Origin: Chitinophagaceae bacterium
GTDB taxonomy: Bacteria; Bacteroidota; Bacteroidia; Chitinophagales; Chitinophagaceae
NCBI GenBank assembly: GCA_021151685.1
Contig: JAGKWS010000001.1
Location: 23,994-87,993, forward strand
Direction of reading: 5' to 3'
DNA length: 64,000 nucleotides
Shown here: piece by piece, positions 1 through 7,892 of the stretch
Numbering within the stretch: position 1 is the stretch's first letter
Layout of the letters: the number at the start of each line of letters is the position of its first letter
Notes under the pieces: model-generated
The model's database searches: none
What the model saw: only the letters and a program-made list of their open reading frames with translations
What the model was told of the DNA's origin: nothing
Program-made: the position numbers and the translations under genes

Positions 1-2483
1 ATTTTGCCTGTCACCTCATTGATAACACGGTCGGTAAGGAAGCCCTTCTTTACAAATGCTTTTACCGACACTACCCTGCGTTTTTCCTGATGGTTGATGT
101 TGAGTGGAGACGATTCCAGCTTCAGGTCGGCCAATTGCGACAATTGCACCGGTGCCCCTACGGCATTGTTGATGACCAATCCATTCAGCACATCGAGCGT
201 GGGTTTGCCCTGCCTGATGCGGGTGAACAGCAAATCGTACTCATTACCATTTTCGTCGTTGTAATGACCAATGTTGAGCCCGGCTATAGCCATGCGCACG
301 GCACGGTCTATACTGGCTACAGGAACGCCCAGCATCTGTGCCTTCTCGCGGTTGATGTGTACCCGGATGTCGGAATTGAGTATCGCTACCGGATTGTCTA
401 CATATATAGTACCGGGCGTTTGTTTCAGCATGGTTTCTACCCGTGCTGCCATTTGCCGCAGGCTGTCCAGATCTTCGCCAAACAAACGAACCTCTACCGG
501 TGCCAATTGTTGGGGGCCCTGCTCGAAGTTGCGCACCTCTACCTTGGCACCTGTATAGGGTGTCCATTTGGCACGCAACTTCTCTATGAGTGCCAGTTTT
601 TCATCGGGATTGGTATGCCTGTCCAACTGCACAAACACCTGCGCAAAATTGCTGCGCTCGTTCTCTTGCGCCTCATTGTAGTAGATCATTGGGTTGCCCT
701 TGCCGCTGTGTGTGGCAAAGTATTGTATCAATGGTTCTTTCTTCAGCTCGGCCTCTATGGCACGGGCCACACTATCGGTACGGGCTACGCTGCTTTGTGG
801 TGGCGTATTGATGTTGACAAAGAACTGAGGTTTCTCTGATGCGGGGAACAAGCTAAAACCAATGATTTTGAATACCCCCATGGCACCACCAAAGAAGGCA
901 ATAGCCACCATTATGGTGAGTACAGGACGCTGCATAGCCCCATCGAGCAGGCGGCCATAGCTGCCGTGTATGAGCTTCTTGAGGGCACGCATAAAGATAT
1001 TACCCTCGGGATTGGTATGCTCCTTCAGCATTTTGCTGGACAGGAACGGAATAATGGTGAGCGATACAAATAACGATGCCAGCACGCAGAAGATAACCGC
1101 CAACGGCAGGCAACGAATGAAGTCGCCGGCACCCTCTGGCATAAATACCAGCGGCATAAAGGCAATGATAAGCGTAACCGTACAGCCCAACACTGCCAGC
1201 CCTATTTGTTTGGTAGCCTTGAGGGTAGCCTCCATGCGGCTGTGGCCTTCCAGCATCCACCGTTCTATGTTCTCTACCACTACTATACTATCATCGACCA
1301 ACAATCCCAATGCCACTACAAGACCTACAATACTCAGCTGATTGAGGTTGTACCCAAACAGATTGAGCAATACAATGCCAATAGACAGGGATAGCGGTAT
1401 TGATATCATAACGATGATGGCCGGACGGCTGCCGAGTGGCAATAGGGTAATAGCCACCAGCAGTATGGCTATGATGAAATCTTTACCCAAGCCTGCCAAA
1501 CGCATGTTCACATTATCGGCCTGATCGAAGTGTACCACCATATCTATGTTGGCGGGCAATGTTTTCTTGAACTGTTCCAACAATGGTTTGTACTGATCTT
1601 GCGACCGCGATATATTTTCACCATCCTTTTGCGCGGCCACAACAAACACTGCCCTATGGCCATTCAGGCGGGTAAGGTAGGTCTCATCGTCATAACCGTA
1701 GTAGACCCTTGCCACATCCTTCAGGCGCACAATCTTACCGTTGGCCGAGTATACTATTGAATTACTGATATCCTCCAAAGAGCGGAAATTGCCACTGGTT
1801 TTTATGTTGTACGTCTTGCCGGCAGCATCTATACTACCACCGGGTATGTTGGTGTTTTCGCTTTGCAGGTTGGCTACCAGTGCCATAATGGGTATGTGCA
1901 TCTGCGCCAACTTTTCTATATCGGCCTCTATGCGCACCTGCCGTGGTGGCAAGCCCGATAGTTTTACATTCTTCAGTGCAGGCAGTTTTTCCAGCTCTTC
2001 CTGCAACCTTTTGGCATAGTTGTTCAGTTTGTCCTTGGGTGCATTCTCTGATACCAATGCTATCTGCAAAATATTTACATCGGACGGCTGGTACTTCATT
2101 ACATCCAGCTTTCTGATGTCGGCAGGCAACTGCCCGCGCAGGCTGTTTACCGCACGTACTATTTCCTGATACTTGGCATCTACATCGCTGTTATAGACAT
2201 ATTCGGCCCGTATGACGGCTACCCCATCGCTGATGGTGGTACGGATACGCTTCATGTTTTCAAGTGCGTATATTTCTTTCTCGATAGGTTTTACCACCAG
2301 TTCTTCCATATCCTTAGGACTGGCTCCGGGGTACACCACTACAACCGGGAACACGGGGGCGTGCATCTCGGGGTCCTCGGACCGGGGCATGTTCATGATG
2401 GTGGTAATACCCAACACAATGATCATGACAAATATTACCAGCGTAAACTGATAATTTTTTACAGCATAGTTCGAAATCTTCAT
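1..2483 (-). CDS. RND family efflux permease, inner membrane (3' end outside window)
   Basis: This is the proton-driven pump subunit of a tripartite efflux system. The start is the ATG at 2483, and 827 residues are visible before the window edge; the family is usually 1,000-1,050 residues, so the last membrane helices are missing. An N-terminal helix (about residues 12-30) is followed by a periplasmic porter region with the conserved YPGASP/EE-V-PIE pattern. The TM4 signature GLLVDDSIVVVENIE places two aspartates at residues 397-398, matching the proton-relay pair (D407/D408) of AcrB. The gene starts 18 nt after the membrane-fusion protein stop and is the last gene of the tolC-mfp-rnd operon visible here. 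The substrate cannot be read from sequence; an intact Asp pair and the MFP/TolC partners support a functional HAE-type drug or solvent pump rather than a SecDF or MmpL relative. Confidence 0.95.
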   Translation of the reverse strand, partial: MKISNYAVKNYQFTLVIFVMIIVLGITTIMNMPRSEDPEMHAPVFPVVVVYPGASPKDMEELVVKPIEKEIYALENMKRIRTTISDGVAVIRAEYVYNSDVDAKYQEIVRAVNSLRGQLPADIRKLDVMKYQPSDVNILQIALVSENAPKDKLNNYAKRLQEELEKLPALKNVKLSGLPPRQVRIEADIEKLAQMHIPIMALVANLQSENTNIPGGSIDAAGKTYNIKTSGNFRSLEDISNSIVYSANGKIVRLKDVARVYYGYDDETYLTRLNGHRAVFVVAAQKDGENISRSQDQYKPLLEQFKKTLPANIDMVVHFDQADNVNMRLAGLGKDFIIAILLVAITLLPLGSRPAIIVMISIPLSLSIGIVLLNLFGYNLNQLSIVGLVVALGLLVDDSIVVVENIERWMLEGHSRMEATLKATKQIGLAVLGCTVTLIIAFMPLVFMPEGAGDFIRCLPLAVIFCVLASLFVSLTIIPFLSSKMLKEHTNPEGNIFMRALKKLIHGSYGRLLDGAMQRPVLTIMVAIAFFGGAMGVFKIIGFSLFPASEKPQFFVNINTPPQSSVARTDSVARAIEAELKKEPLIQYFATHSGKGNPMIYYNEAQENERSNFAQVFVQLDRHTNPDEKLALIEKLRAKWTPYTGAKVEVRNFEQGPQQLAPVEVRLFGEDLDSLRQMAARVETMLKQTPGTIYVDNPVAILNSDIRVHINREKAQMLGVPVASIDRAVRMAIAGLNIGHYNDENGNEYDLLFTRIRQGKPTLDVLNGLVINNAVGAPVQLSQLADLKLESSPLNINHQEKRRVVSVKAFVKKGFLTDRVINEVTGK

Positions 2484-2501
2484 GACGTTTCTTTTGCAGG
2501 T

Positions 2502-3542
2502 TTATTGAACGATACGAACCTTGCTATTATCGGTAAGGTAGGCACTACCCGATACCACCAGTTGCGTTACACTATCCAACCCTTCGGATATGAGCACCCT
2601 GTCGCGCTCCATACCCTGTATGGTTACCTTGATGCGGGTAGCGGTATTGTTGGGGCCTACGGCAAATACATAACCAAGGCTACCATCGGCATCCAGCAGA
2701 GCATCGTAGGGTATGTGCCATACCCTGATGGGCGAACCGCCCGTCATTTGTAACAGAGCCTTGCCATACATACCGCTAGCCAGTGCATCGGTACCGGTAG
2801 TGTTGATTTTGATGTCGGCTGTAAAAAGGCCGGTTGCAGGGTCGGCAGCCTGTGCCTTGCGTGCTACTACCCCCGCCCACTCCTTGCCGGCATCGTTGGC
2901 TACTGTGGCCTTATCGCCCACCTTCAGTGCGGCCCACTGGCGGTCGCTGAGCCCCACCCGCAACTGCCAACCGGTCGATGCAGCCCCATTTACCTGAAAT
3001 ACAGGGGTGCCCGCACCTACTACCTGCCCCTCGCCCGCTATGCGGCGCAGCACAAAGCCACTTTTGGCAGCCCGCACCTCTGAATAGGTTCTGTTGAAAC
3101 GTGCCGCCTCCAGTTGTTGGGTAGCCATATCGAGCGCGGTTTTGGCGTTCTGTACCTGCTCCAGAGTGGCTACACTGTCTTTATAGAGGTTCGATGCCCG
3201 GTTGTAATCTCGTTTTGCTTTCTCCAGCGCAAGGGTAGCTTGCTGTACAGCCGCATCTATTTCGGTAAGCTTGAGGGTGGCCAGTAACTGACCCGTACGA
3301 ATGGCATCGCCCTCTTTTACCAATATCTTGTCTATAATGCCCCCTGTTTTGAAGGCCAGTACAGATTCATCATCTGTTGTAAACTGACCAGACACAGTTA
3401 TAGAGCCCGACACCCCACCTTGTTCCAACGCCATTACGCGTACGGGTATTATATCTTCTACTGTCTTTTCGGCTGGTGCTTGTTTCTGGCCACATGCCGT
3501 AAGCACCATCAGTGGCAACAGCCATATTGCTATTTGTTTCAT
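2502..3542 (-). CDS. Periplasmic membrane-fusion (adaptor) lipoprotein of RND efflux system
   Basis: This adaptor joins the inner-membrane RND pump to the outer-membrane channel. The protein has 346 residues. Its N-terminus is a lipoprotein signal with lipobox LTAC (Cys17), so it should be anchored in a membrane by lipid. A biotinyl-lipoyl-like half (about 50-85, KTGGIIDKILVKEGD) precedes a coiled-coil hairpin (about 85-145, Ala/Lys/Gln rich), a second lipoyl half (AAKSGFVLRRIAGEGQVV) and beta-barrel domains to the C-terminus. This is the standard HlyD/AcrA order. It lies between the TolC-like gene (21 nt upstream) and the RND pump (18 nt downstream), so it is surely co-transcribed with both. 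Nothing looks broken. Confidence 0.94.
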   Translation of the reverse strand: MKQIAIWLLPLMVLTACGQKQAPAEKTVEDIIPVRVMALEQGGVSGSITVSGQFTTDDESVLAFKTGGIIDKILVKEGDAIRTGQLLATLKLTEIDAAVQQATLALEKAKRDYNRASNLYKDSVATLEQVQNAKTALDMATQQLEAARFNRTYSEVRAAKSGFVLRRIAGEGQVVGAGTPVFQVNGAASTGWQLRVGLSDRQWAALKVGDKATVANDAGKEWAGVVARKAQAADPATGLFTADIKINTTGTDALASGMYGKALLQMTGGSPIRVWHIPYDALLDADGSLGYVFAVGPNNTATRIKVTIQGMERDRVLISEGLDSVTQLVVSGSAYLTDNSKVRIVQ

Positions 3543-3563
3543 TGTATGTAGTATGTATGATGA

Positions 3564-4919
3564 TTAATTGAGTGGATATGATGCGGTATTTCTTTCTGTT
3601 TCGGCAATGGCTATTTGCACAGCGGCTATGGCGGCGGCTGTCTGTAACCGGGCGGCAGTAAGCTGGTTTTGCGCATCCAGCAATTCTATATACAGCAAGG
3701 CCCCTTCGCGGTAGGCTTTCAGTTGGTCGTTGTAATACTTGGCGGCCAAATCTTCCTGCGCCATGGCACTGAGGTACGATGCTACGGCTGTTTTGTAATT
3801 GTTTTCGGCCTGTACCAGCTGTAACTTGTAGGCACTTTCGGCCTGGTCGTAGCGGGCATTGGTTTCCTGCACATTCAGGTCGGCCTGACGGGCTTTGTAG
3901 TGCGCCTGCCCCCATGCAAACAGGCTCCATTCCATACTTACCCCAAAGAAGTAGTAGCGCGACTTGTCGTTAAAAGCCCAATCGAACCCCTGTGAGCCCA
4001 CATCCAGAAAGGTACTGAGCTTAGGTACCGCAGCCGCACGCTGCATTTGTGCGCTGAGGCCATACATATTGCGGCTTATGTTGAGTTGCTGCAACTCTTC
4101 GCGGGCGGCTACGCCATTGGCACTGCTGGTATTGGTACCGTATTGGGCTACAGCGGCTGTGTCTACCACTACATCGGCATCTAACTGGCGGTTGAGCAGA
4201 AAGTTGAAGTAGGCTTTGGCATTGCGGCTATTGTTTTCGGCGGCGGTGAGTTGTGCGGCTATTTTCTGCTGCTCGGCACGGGCACGGGTGAGTGCCGTAC
4301 CATTGCGCACGCCGTTGCGTAGCAGACTTTCGTTCATGGTTACGTTACGGTCTACCAGTTGCAATGCCTCGCGGTATATGGCTATGGCCTGCAAGGACTG
4401 ATAGTATTGGTAATAGGCCGTCTTTACGTCCTTTACCAAGCTGCGCTTATACACATTTACCGAGGCCTGTTGCAGCGATATGGCCTGCTGTTTTATCTTT
4501 TTGTTGTAATACACCTCGGCATTAACCAGAGGCATGGCGGTGCGCACCTTGAGGTCATAAAAATTGTCGGGGTTCAGCAAAATAGAGGCATTCTCGAGTT
4601 GCGGAAACTTGTTACTGGCCGTTAGCTGATTGAGCGTGCCGTATACGGGGTTCAGGAGGTCGCCAATGGGGAAGTCTATGGTACGGCCCCCACCCGCCTT
4701 TGTATAGTTGCCCATGGCGGTGACCGATGGCAGGAACAATGTGCGGGCCTCGCTGAGTGCCTGCATGGCCCTATCGAGCTGAAACTGTTGTTGTTTCACG
4801 CCTGTGTTGTTGGCCAGTGCGGTCTCTACATAGCCATCTAATGCGGTCTTGCTACCTGCAAAACCCAATGCAGATTGCAGCAGCATTAACGACGAAATGA
4901 TAATAATCTTTGTTGACAT
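3564..4919 (-). CDS. TolC-family outer-membrane efflux protein
   Basis: This is the outer-membrane channel of the efflux complex. It has 451 residues with a cleavable signal peptide (about 1-22). Two repeated halves are rich in Ala, Gln and long helices (about 100-240 and 320-440), the architecture of outer membrane efflux proteins. It is the first gene of the structural part of the operon. Its ATG is separated by a single base from a perfect inverted repeat (4921-4935) that matches a site in the tetR promoter. Transcription must therefore start inside tetR or read through from it, and bound repressor would act as a roadblock. Alternative starts further in would remove the signal peptide, so the first ATG is preferred. 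Confidence 0.93.
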   Translation of the reverse strand: MSTKIIIISSLMLLQSALGFAGSKTALDGYVETALANNTGVKQQQFQLDRAMQALSEARTLFLPSVTAMGNYTKAGGGRTIDFPIGDLLNPVYGTLNQLTASNKFPQLENASILLNPDNFYDLKVRTAMPLVNAEVYYNKKIKQQAISLQQASVNVYKRSLVKDVKTAYYQYYQSLQAIAIYREALQLVDRNVTMNESLLRNGVRNGTALTRARAEQQKIAAQLTAAENNSRNAKAYFNFLLNRQLDADVVVDTAAVAQYGTNTSSANGVAAREELQQLNISRNMYGLSAQMQRAAAVPKLSTFLDVGSQGFDWAFNDKSRYYFFGVSMEWSLFAWGQAHYKARQADLNVQETNARYDQAESAYKLQLVQAENNYKTAVASYLSAMAQEDLAAKYYNDQLKAYREGALLYIELLDAQNQLTAARLQTAAAIAAVQIAIAETERNTASYPLN

Positions 4920-4920
4920 A

Positions 4921-4935
4921 CTAAACAGTGTTTAG
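4921..4935. promoter_or_regulatory. Putative TetR operator between tetR and tolC
   Basis: CTAAACAGTGTTTAG is a perfect inverted repeat (7-bp arms, 1-base centre) in the 32-bp gap between the tetR stop and the tolC start. Its core TAAACAGTGTT recurs in the tetR promoter (5596-5610, opposite strand). Binding by the adjacent TetR protein is inferred. Confidence 0.75.
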
Positions 4936-4951
4936 TTTATGGGTAAAAAAT

Positions 4952-5572
4952 TTACTTCTTTGTAAGCGTATCTATATAATGATCTAATGCCATATACATA
5001 TTGGCCTTGCTCTCTTCGTCTGTCATGCGGGTCACCTTCATGCGGTAACATACCGATAGCGACATGAGCCCATGTGCCATAGCCCATACCGATAGTACGC
5101 CCTGTAGTGGATGGTGAAAATGTATGCGGTTTTGCATTACGCACTGGGTCATACAGTCTACCAGGAAGTTGAAAGCACAATCGCCGTTCTTCCACAGTTC
5201 GTTTTCTTCTACGGTGTTCATGGGTGCCTTCATGATGAACATCAGCTCGTATAACTGTGGGTTCTCCATACCAAATGTGAGGTAGGCATGCCCTATCTGA
5301 CGTAGCTTTTCTATGGGGTCGGTTGATGTGGCGTGTTCTGTAAAGACATCTACCAACCGGCCAAAACATACCGCCTGCACATCGTACAGCAGCTCGTCTT
5401 TGTCTTTGTAGTAGAGGTAAATAGTGGCGGGACTGTACTCTATCTTGTCGGCCAGCTTGCGGATAGATACATTGTCGTAGCCCTCGTACATAAACATGTG
5501 CATGGCAGCATCTATGATGCTCTTCCTCATCTCTTGCTTATCCCTTTCCTTCCGCTCTGCTATACCCATCAC
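4952..5572 (-). CDS. TetR/AcrR-family transcriptional repressor of the efflux operon
   Basis: A 206-residue one-domain regulator. The N-terminal helix-turn-helix (about residues 20-65) reads IIDAAMHMFMYEGYDNVSIR and then IEYSPATIYLYYKDKDELL, the classic TetR DNA-binding pattern. The C-terminal helical ligand domain is divergent as usual. A second in-frame ATG directly follows the first (MMG), so the start may be 5569. It is the first gene in the direction of the efflux operon and lies 32 bp from tolC. A complete Bacteroidota promoter at 5588-5620 contains a copy of the operator, so autorepression is likely. The ligand is unknown. Confidence 0.94.
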   Translation of the reverse strand: MMGIAERKERDKQEMRKSIIDAAMHMFMYEGYDNVSIRKLADKIEYSPATIYLYYKDKDELLYDVQAVCFGRLVDVFTEHATSTDPIEKLRQIGHAYLTFGMENPQLYELMFIMKAPMNTVEENELWKNGDCAFNFLVDCMTQCVMQNRIHFHHPLQGVLSVWAMAHGLMSLSVCYRMKVTRMTDEESKANMYMALDHYIDTLTKK

Positions 5573-5587
5573 TATTTATTTACGATG

Positions 5588-5620
5588 CAAATTTACTGAA
5601 CACTGTTTATTATTTCCAAA
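5588..5620 (-). promoter_or_regulatory. tetR promoter (TTTG-N21-TAAATTTG)
   Basis: On the minus strand a -33 TTTG (5620-5617) and a -7 TAAATTTG (5595-5588) are 21 bp apart, matching the Bacteroidota sigma-ABfr consensus TTTG/TAnnTTTG. The -7 box ends 15 nt before the tetR ATG. It is the only complete two-box promoter I could find in the window. Confidence 0.75.
5596..5610. promoter_or_regulatory. Putative TetR operator within the tetR promoter
   Basis: Read on the minus strand this is ATAAACAGTGTTCAG, which differs from the 4921-4935 site at only two positions. It fills most of the spacer between the -33 and -7 boxes of tetR, so a bound repressor would exclude RNA polymerase. Confidence 0.75.
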
Positions 5621-5734
5621 AAAATCTTTTTAGGTTAGGTAGGATTGGTAAATTTATTTGATAAATCATACACCCAACTTGATGCCGGAAGTCTTTTGAG
5701 AGTGAATGGCGGGATATAGTGGAACCGAAGTAAA

Positions 5735-6241
5735 ATGAAGAAGAGGAATATTTTGACAGGTGCTTTGAGTACTGCAACCATGTATTTGGTACATGTGTGC
5801 GTGTACTATGTTAGCATGTTCATTTTGGCTGGCCAAGGCCATAAAAAGGAATCACTCAACCTTGCTGATGTCTCCGTCATACTACTGTTTATACTCGTTC
5901 CTTTCGTATTCTTCAGATTGACATGGCGACCTGAGACACTCAGGACTGTAGCATTGTATATGGGGATAATTGTCCTGTTGCTGACATTTTTATTGATGCT
6001 ATCTGGAAATGATACGAATTTCTATTTAGTGGAAGCAATATATGAATTCACTTTCGGACTCTTCCCTTTAGCAATATCATTATATAACAAATTTTTCGCA
6101 AACATTTTTTTCAGACCAAAGCAGCATTGCTCTGATAACTTTCTGTGTAGCTATGAATACCATATACCTGCAAATTCTTCTGTATATCTTTTTGTTATCG
6201 AAAAAGATACTCAAAAAAAATATCTTGAACACGAAGAATAG
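5735..6241 (+). CDS. Hypothetical small integral membrane protein
   Basis: I do not recognise this 168-residue protein. It has four hydrophobic stretches that could cross the membrane: about 8-32, 47-62 (VSVILLFILVPFVFF), 73-90 (ALYMGIIVLLLTFLLML) and 100-117. A short polar C-terminal tail follows. Two cysteines lie close together in the tail (C132 and C138 area). The gene is noticeably more AT-rich than the efflux operon and stands alone, divergent from tetR and convergent with the C1q-like gene. No promoter of the usual type is visible upstream. It could be a recently acquired or fast-evolving gene. The coding call rests on length, start context and consistent hydrophobic segments. Confidence 0.6.
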   Translation: MKKRNILTGALSTATMYLVHVCVYYVSMFILAGQGHKKESLNLADVSVILLFILVPFVFFRLTWRPETLRTVALYMGIIVLLLTFLLMLSGNDTNFYLVEAIYEFTFGLFPLAISLYNKFFANIFFRPKQHCSDNFLCSYEYHIPANSSVYLFVIEKDTQKKYLEHEE

Positions 6242-6343
6242 CAGGGTGTAATTACAAAAAACTATGACCAGCAGTTGAAGCAAAGGCATATACGTACTAC
6301 CGAACCATTCTACAAAATACCTGGCTGTAAACAATACCGCTGG

Positions 6344-6396
6344 GCATCATAAAAAAAATGATGCGTACTGCCATACCTGAGTAGAAGCAGTACGCA
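6344..6396. terminator. Two overlapping hairpins between convergent genes
   Basis: GCATCAT (6344-6350) pairs with ATGATGC (6358-6364) across an all-A loop, and TGCGTACTGC (6362-6371) pairs with GCAGTACGCA (6387-6396). The two stems share three bases, so only one can form at a time. The site lies between the stops of two convergent genes and probably ends both. Confidence 0.55.
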
Positions 6397-6448
6397 CCAT
6401 GAATATGCATATAAGCATTATGCCTTGTGTTGCAAGGCGAAGTAGTTA

Positions 6449-7435
6449 TTACAACTTAAATATCATCATCTTGGTTGTACCATCTGTGGTAATCACGGCA
6501 GCGTTAAGATTATTTTGGTGTATCACAGAAAATGTAACAACATCGCCTGCCGAAAGGGCAACCATTGTATTGAGGAAACCACGAGACCCCGGAGAAGGTA
6601 TATTGGTACTGCCCGCCAGATACCCACCGGTGAATACCGTTGCACCATTTACAATGAGGTTAGGGGCCAGACCATTAGAAGTTCCTGAGGCCGTGCATAT
6701 GTTTGTGCCAAAAAAATAAACACCGGCAGATGGGGCCGTAAAGGTAGTACCATTGAAGACAGAACTGCCAGATATAACATTATTGAAAGAAAACGCAGCG
6801 GGTGGCACACTGGTGCCGCCCACAGGAATAGTAACAGAGGCCGTGTTGGTGGCATATGCTATTAACGAAGCACCACCGCCGCTGCCGCCGCTTGGTACGG
6901 CCCATGTGTTGTCGCCACGCAAAAATGTAGTGGAAGATGGTGTACCCGTGGCACTAAGGTCTGCCAGAGCCACGGAGCCTGCCAGATTCAGCTTGCTGTA
7001 GGCTATGGCGGCCGAAGAGCTAATATCTCCGTTCACAATAGTACCATCAAGTATTTTGCCAGATGTAATAGAATTGCTGGCCACAGATGGGTTGGGGTAA
7101 GTACCTGAGAGGTCGCCACCAGCAGCACCCGTAGGGGCACCACCGCCACCGCTCAAAGATGTCCATGCAGAGCCATTGTAAAAATAGAAACCAGCAGTAG
7201 CATCTGTCTGGTACACCAGCAAACCTGTTGCAGGCGATGAAATAGCCGTACGCTGTGCTGCCGTCATACGGGGTACCAACACACCCTGTGTAGTAGAACT
7301 CACATCCAGCATTGCCGATGCATGCGCTGTACTGCCAGAGGTATTTACGGCCATTCCCTGTGCTTTGGCTACACCAGCATTAAATGACAGTGCCAATACT
7401 AACAATGACGTGCATAAAACAGTAAACTTTTTCAT
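6449..7435 (-). CDS. Secreted protein with C-terminal C1q/TNF-like domain
   Basis: A 328-residue exported protein. An upstream in-frame start exists at 7498, but the ATG at 7435 begins a typical signal peptide (MKKFTVLCTSLLVLALSFNA, cleavage near AKA-QG), so it is preferred. Residues about 30-95 follow the pattern common at the N-terminus of Bacteroidota tail-fibre-like proteins (MLDVSSTTQGVLVPRMTAAQR). A Gly-rich section contains the GDLSGTYPNPSV repeat motif (about 110-130). The last ~130 residues form a jelly-roll like C1q/TNF: APSAGVYFFGTN, LIVNG, VALSAGDVVTFSV and a final IFKL. No T9SS sorting domain is seen. Such proteins are thought to be surface or extracellular trimeric fibres; the ligand here is unknown. 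Confidence 0.8.
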   Translation of the reverse strand: MKKFTVLCTSLLVLALSFNAGVAKAQGMAVNTSGSTAHASAMLDVSSTTQGVLVPRMTAAQRTAISSPATGLLVYQTDATAGFYFYNGSAWTSLSGGGGAPTGAAGGDLSGTYPNPSVASNSITSGKILDGTIVNGDISSSAAIAYSKLNLAGSVALADLSATGTPSSTTFLRGDNTWAVPSGGSGGGASLIAYATNTASVTIPVGGTSVPPAAFSFNNVISGSSVFNGTTFTAPSAGVYFFGTNICTASGTSNGLAPNLIVNGATVFTGGYLAGSTNIPSPGSRGFLNTMVALSAGDVVTFSVIHQNNLNAAVITTDGTTKMMIFKL

Positions 7436-7892
7436 GATATATATGAAGCTGTGTGCTTTGTGAAGCGAAAATAATAAAATGTAATTAATAGCATACATAA
7501 TAAATTTAACACTGCGAACAGAATAAAATATAAACAGTGACTATAAACCGTACACAAAAAAAACATAGACTCATATGTTACCCAAGATGCACCAATACCC
7601 ATTATCAAACCAAACGTTTATAACCATTTGCCAGCCGGGATATGGCGAACACCCAATGTAGCAAAATTGTGTGGAAACAGCCCGGTACAAGCCGGCATAT
7701 TCTATTTGTGGCACACGAGTGCTGCGCCAAAGGGGGCGCAATATTACTCGATGAAACAAAACAGCGACAGTATTTTTGCACAGGGCAGGCATTCGACTAC
7801 AACAACATGAAGCCGTTCGGAGAACGGGTTCTATCAGCAGTTCCGGTTCGCCCCCAATGGTAGAACGGGAACAACGGGGAGTAACAGGGTAA
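7436..7892. other. 457-base stretch without a convincing gene
   Basis: The left 140 bases are AT-rich and probably carry the promoter of the C1q-like gene, though no clean TAnnTTTG box is seen. The right 300 bases are less AT-rich and look like former coding sequence: an open frame at 7642-7863 is interrupted, and the next frame continues open from about 7819 to 7890. A 6-bp hairpin TGCGCC/GGCGCA lies near 7724-7740. I could not assign a family to either frame. Confidence 0.4.

Noticed and set aside
6080..6334. 84-codon hydrophobic open frame on the minus strand opposite the membrane protein gene
   Set aside because: The AT-rich complement of hydrophobic codons yields hydrophobic frames by chance; the plus-strand gene has better start and segment spacing.
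7642..7863. Small 73-codon open frame in the gap before mcrC, possibly an Rhs-type C-terminal remnant
   Set aside because: A PFG motif and a later FRFAPNG in another frame recall YD/Rhs proteins, but the match is too short and too weak to call a gene or pseudogene.
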